Source of the DNA: CAYGZM01 sp964354365
GTDB taxonomy: Bacteria > Planctomycetota > Phycisphaerae > Sedimentisphaerales > Anaerobacaceae
Assembly: GCA_964354365.1 (NCBI GenBank)
Contig: CAYGZM010000053.1
Coordinates: 1 to 24,980 of the forward strand
DNA length: 24,980 nucleotides
Direction of reading: 5' to 3'
Part shown: one piece after another, positions 22,296 to 24,980 of the stretch
How positions within the stretch are numbered: the stretch's first letter is position 1
How the letters are laid out: each line of letters begins with the position of its first letter
Notes under the pieces: model-generated
Database searches by the model: none
Told to the model about the DNA's origin: nothing
What the model saw: the letters and a program-made list of their open reading frames with translations, nothing else
Translations under genes and position numbers: made by a program

Positions 22296-22344
22296 AAGTC
22301 AAAAGTCAAAGTGCAAACGGCAAAATGACCGATCAAAATGTAGA
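22296..22344. repeat. Heptamer array, up to 7 degenerate units
   Basis: AAGTCAA, AAGTCAA, AGTGCAA, ACGGCAA, AATGACC, GATCAAA, ATGTAGA. The first four are clear and the last three are decayed. Confidence 0.6.
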
Positions 22345-22586
22345 GGGTTCTGGATTCCCGCCCTTAGGCAAGCCCGCCACGGGGGGCAAGCTCAGGGCAG
22401 GCTCTTCGACTCCGCTACGCTGCGCTCAGGATGACTTGTGTCAGCTTGCCGCGGCCGTCTCCCGGAAATCGCGAGGTCTTCTGAAAAAAAGCTTGTCTTT
22501 GGGCCGGAAGCGCGGATAATGCTCACGGTAATGGATTTTGTGATTATTTGGGCACGGTTAGCTCAAAGGGTCTCCGGGAGCGAAAA

Positions 22587-23297
22587 GTGGCTTTAGGGGG
22601 CCTAAGAACAGGGAAACGGGCCATAAAGGCTACAAACGATACTATCTTGGTGCTGGTTAAGTTTGAGATTCGAGGGAATCTAAGGTTCCTCTCGCACGCA
22701 GAGACGGTCAAAGTAGTCCAGCGGGCTTGCGTAAGAGCGGAGGTGGAGGTGCAGTATAGTGAGGGTTTCAATCCCCGTCCGCGTCTGTCGTTGCCTCTGC
22801 CCCGGCCTGTCGGGGTCGAGTCGGATGATGAGCTGCTCGCGCTTGTGGCAGGCTGCCGGGCCGACCGGACGCCGGCGGAACTGGCTGAGCAGATTGAAGC
22901 GGGCCTTCGCGTCGAGCTGCCCCGGGGCTGCGAGGTAATTTGCGTCGGTGCGACTCGGGGGGGCAAGGCGCCGCAGCCTTCCGCGGCCACCTACGTCCTT
23001 GCGGTCAGGCCCGATTATGTCAATGACGAATTAGGCAATACAATCAAGCATCTGCTGACAAGTGACACTCTAATAGTCCGCCGACAGACAGATGCGAAGG
23101 CTTCAAGATTCAAGGATGTGGATGTGCGAGGCTTTTTAAGGTCGGTTGAGCTGGATGACGGATGTGTGTCCGTCGAATGTGAAATCAGCCCGGCCGGCTC
23201 TGTACGCGTGGAGGAGATTCTGGAGCTCCTGGGGCTGGACGCCGAAAGGCTCGACCGGCCCATCAAACGCACCAGGGTGCAATGGCAGAGCTGCTGA
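22587..23297 (+). CDS. DUF2344 (TIGR03936-type, radical SAM-linked) protein
   Basis: The family is known as a domain fused to, or encoded next to, a radical SAM protein and close to RNase E/G; its biochemical role is unknown. The signature is clear: LVKFEIRGNLRFLSHAETVK then RACVRAEVEVQYSEGFNPRP, then LSLPLPRPVGVESDDELLAL. The rest is a typical two-part domain ending RLDRPIKRTRVQWQSC. The start is uncertain. GTG 22587 has GGGAG upstream and is my choice; TTG 22548 gives a longer N-terminus, and GTG 22650 lies just ahead of the conserved region. The RNase gene begins 52 bases downstream, so the pair is probably one operon. The radical SAM partner is not in this window. Confidence 0.88.
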   Translation: MALGGLRTGKRAIKATNDTILVLVKFEIRGNLRFLSHAETVKVVQRACVRAEVEVQYSEGFNPRPRLSLPLPRPVGVESDDELLALVAGCRADRTPAELAEQIEAGLRVELPRGCEVICVGATRGGKAPQPSAATYVLAVRPDYVNDELGNTIKHLLTSDTLIVRRQTDAKASRFKDVDVRGFLRSVELDDGCVSVECEISPAGSVRVEEILELLGLDAERLDRPIKRTRVQWQSC

Positions 23298-23349
23298 ATC
23301 CGAACGCTAAGGGTGAACAACAAAATAACCGAATGTAGGGGACGAGGAA

Positions 23350-24876
23350 ATGGCAAGAGAAATGCTTATCAATGTGGCCGAGAGCGAGGAGTGCCGCGTC
23401 GCCGTAGTCGAGGACGGCTCGCTCGAAGAGCTCTATATGGAAAGGGCCAGCGTAGCCTCGCGCGTCGGCAATATCTACAGGGGCAAAGTGGCGAACATCG
23501 AATCGGGGATACAGGCCGCCTTCATAGACTTCGGCGTGGGCAAGAACGGCTTTCTCCATGTCAGCGACCTTCACCCCCGCTATTTCTCCGGCGTTGACGA
23601 GAAGCGCATTGAGAACATCGGCAGAAGAAAGTCCCTCAAGGAGCGCCCCCTTATCCAGAATTGCCTCCGCAAAGGCCGCGAGATTGTCGTCCAGGTCACC
23701 AAGGAGGGTGTCAAGACCAAAGGCCCCACCCTCAGCACGTATCTTGCCTTGCCCGGCAAGTATCTCGTTATGATGCCCTGGATGCGAAAGCAGGGGGTCT
23801 CGCATAAGATCGAGGATGAAGATGAGCGCAAGAGGCTCCGCGATATTCTCGAACAGTGCGATCCGGCCAAGGGCCAGGGCTTCATTATCAGGACAGCCGG
23901 CCAGGGATGCTCCAAGAGGGACATCCAGAACGACCTGATGTATCTCAATAGGCTCTGGCGCGCGATCGAAAAACGCATCGACGCCGAAGGTCCGCCGGGG
24001 TCCCTCTACCAGGAGTCCGACCTCGTCATCAGGACGCTCAGAGACGTTTTCGACAGCAAGATAACAAAAGTCCTGTGTGATTCGGAGAGCGTTGTTCGTA
24101 AAATCAAGGACTTCCTTTCGATAGTCGCGCCTCGTTTGAAGCGAAGGGTCAGCTTCTACGACGGCAAAATCCCCCTCTTTCACAAGTACAAAATTGAGGA
24201 AGAGATCGACAAGATACAGTCTCGCAGAGTGGAGCTGAAAGGCGGCGGCTCAATTGTCATTGAGCAGACCGAGGCCCTGGTCGCGATTGACGTCAACAGC
24301 GGCAGGGCCCGCGAGCAGAAAGATGCCGAGCAGACCGCTTACCTGAGCAATCTGGAGGCCGCCAAGGAGATTGCCCGCCAGCTCAGGCTCCGCGACCTCG
24401 GCGGGCTTATAGTCTGTGATTTTATTGATATGCGCAATGCAAGGCATCGAAAAGAAGTTGAAAGGGCCTTTCGGGCCGCCGTCAGGATGGACCGTTCGCG
24501 ATCGAAGATACTGGGTATAAGCAGATTCGGCGTCGTTGAGATGACGCGACAGAGAATGCGCCCCTCCCTCCAATCGAGCACCTATCTGGCCTGTCCGCAT
24601 TGCGGAGGCGCCGGCTTCGTCAAGAGTCACGAATCGCTGGCCATTGAGATGATTCGACTGCTAAATCTCTCGGCGTCGAATGAACGCATAAAAAGCATCG
24701 AGCTGTCCGTCTCCCCGGAGGTCGCCGACTACCTCCAGAACCAGAAACGGGCCGCCGTCCTCGAGATTGAGCAGACCAACGACAAACGCATCGTTATTCA
24801 CTCGGTCGCCGACTACTCCGGTGAGAAACACGACCTCGTCTGTTACAACGACCGCGGAAGTGTGGTGAAGCTGTAA
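23350..24876 (+). CDS. rng: Ribonuclease E/G family endoribonuclease
   Basis: This single-strand endoribonuclease acts in rRNA processing and mRNA turnover. The 508-aa length fits RNase G-type proteins without the long RNase E scaffold tail. In order: an S1 domain starting at GNIYRGKVANIESGIQAAFIDFG (40-62); the 5'-sensor/RNase H region; the catalytic DNase I-like domain with VAIDVNSGR (D314) and GGLIVCDFIDM (D357); and the zinc-link CPHCGGAGF (C415, C418). A small domain follows (SIELSVSPEVADYLQN). GGGGACGAGGAA precedes the ATG, a strong ribosome site. It follows the DUF2344 gene, the conserved arrangement that in many bacteria continues into ribosomal protein L21. Confidence 0.96.
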   Translation: MAREMLINVAESEECRVAVVEDGSLEELYMERASVASRVGNIYRGKVANIESGIQAAFIDFGVGKNGFLHVSDLHPRYFSGVDEKRIENIGRRKSLKERPLIQNCLRKGREIVVQVTKEGVKTKGPTLSTYLALPGKYLVMMPWMRKQGVSHKIEDEDERKRLRDILEQCDPAKGQGFIIRTAGQGCSKRDIQNDLMYLNRLWRAIEKRIDAEGPPGSLYQESDLVIRTLRDVFDSKITKVLCDSESVVRKIKDFLSIVAPRLKRRVSFYDGKIPLFHKYKIEEEIDKIQSRRVELKGGGSIVIEQTEALVAIDVNSGRAREQKDAEQTAYLSNLEAAKEIARQLRLRDLGGLIVCDFIDMRNARHRKEVERAFRAAVRMDRSRSKILGISRFGVVEMTRQRMRPSLQSSTYLACPHCGGAGFVKSHESLAIEMIRLLNLSASNERIKSIELSVSPEVADYLQNQKRAAVLEIEQTNDKRIVIHSVADYSGEKHDLVCYNDRGSVVKL

Positions 24877-24980
24877 CGATTGCGATTGATAAGTCGCAGG
24901 TGCTAATTGATAATCGAGCAGTCGACGCTTGTTGGAATGCCGGCTTGCTTCGGAGCTGATAAGTGGAATTTGATCTTGAA
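24877..24980. other. Window end after rng
   Basis: There are 104 bases with no feature I can support. No terminator or L21 start is visible before the edge. Confidence 0.4.

Larger units (their letters stand above)
22070..22586. other. Repeat-rich gap ahead of the DUF2344 gene
   Basis: No gene is supported. The gap contains two heptamer arrays, a dispersed palindrome at 22245-22278, and a further dispersed element from about 22347 to 22437 (CTGGATTCCCGCC to CTCAGGATGACT). Short frames here are repeat translations. Confidence 0.55.

Overview
The window looks like a Planctomycetota chromosome, most likely Phycisphaerae / Sedimentisphaerales-like. The signs are an oversized SecA with insertions, a PEP-CTERM sorting protein, class II (B12-dependent) ribonucleotide reductase, a lipoprotein ending in the DPxTGxPFxY pattern seen in planctomycete hypotheticals, and intergenic DNA full of dispersed repeats that translate as KTNPI- or RNTRYEI-like peptides. 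This assignment is inference from gene content; there is no rRNA, tRNA, CRISPR array or intact insertion sequence. Layout: 1-3358 (+) holds a DUF2283 protein, two unrecognised proteins (198 and 70 aa) and nrdJ. 3721-6949 (+) is an accessory patch: a 5'-truncated Rhs core with a Cys-rich tip, a lipoprotein, a second Rhs core scrap, and a DUF1573 protein cut off by repeat DNA. 6858-11031 (-) is an efp-secA unit with a visible promoter. 11032-11739 is non-coding and holds a nested inverted-repeat element. 11740-12708 (-) is a DUF5829-like lipoprotein. 13338-15267 (+) carries a Tat-exported aldo/keto-reductase-like protein and a tetraheme cytochrome c lipoprotein. 15643-16568 (+) is a complete unit for a PEP-CTERM protein: promoter, structured leader, gene and terminator. 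16569-17855 is a repeat thicket containing a consensus promoter that leads into a ruined reading frame. 17856-22034 (-) is a candidate defence island. 22587-24876 (+) is the conserved pair DUF2344 protein and RNase E/G. The most interesting region is 17856-22034. Three tightly packed minus-strand genes encode a 920-aa DNA methyltransferase fused to a putative nuclease-like C-terminal domain, a 275-aa helical protein and a 97-aa protein with a HEPN-type R-x4-H motif. They lie between what look like the first 27 codons of a type I restriction hsdR and the last about 45 codons of an hsdS, as if a type I R-M operon had been replaced internally by another module. A second theme is the abundance of short tandem arrays with a strict period of 7 (also 8 and 9) but unrelated unit sequences, found at more than ten places, including across the start of nrdJ. 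A third is repeat invasion of genes: DUF1573, the leader of the tetraheme cytochrome, and the nrdJ start. All identifications come from reading motifs; no database search was run.
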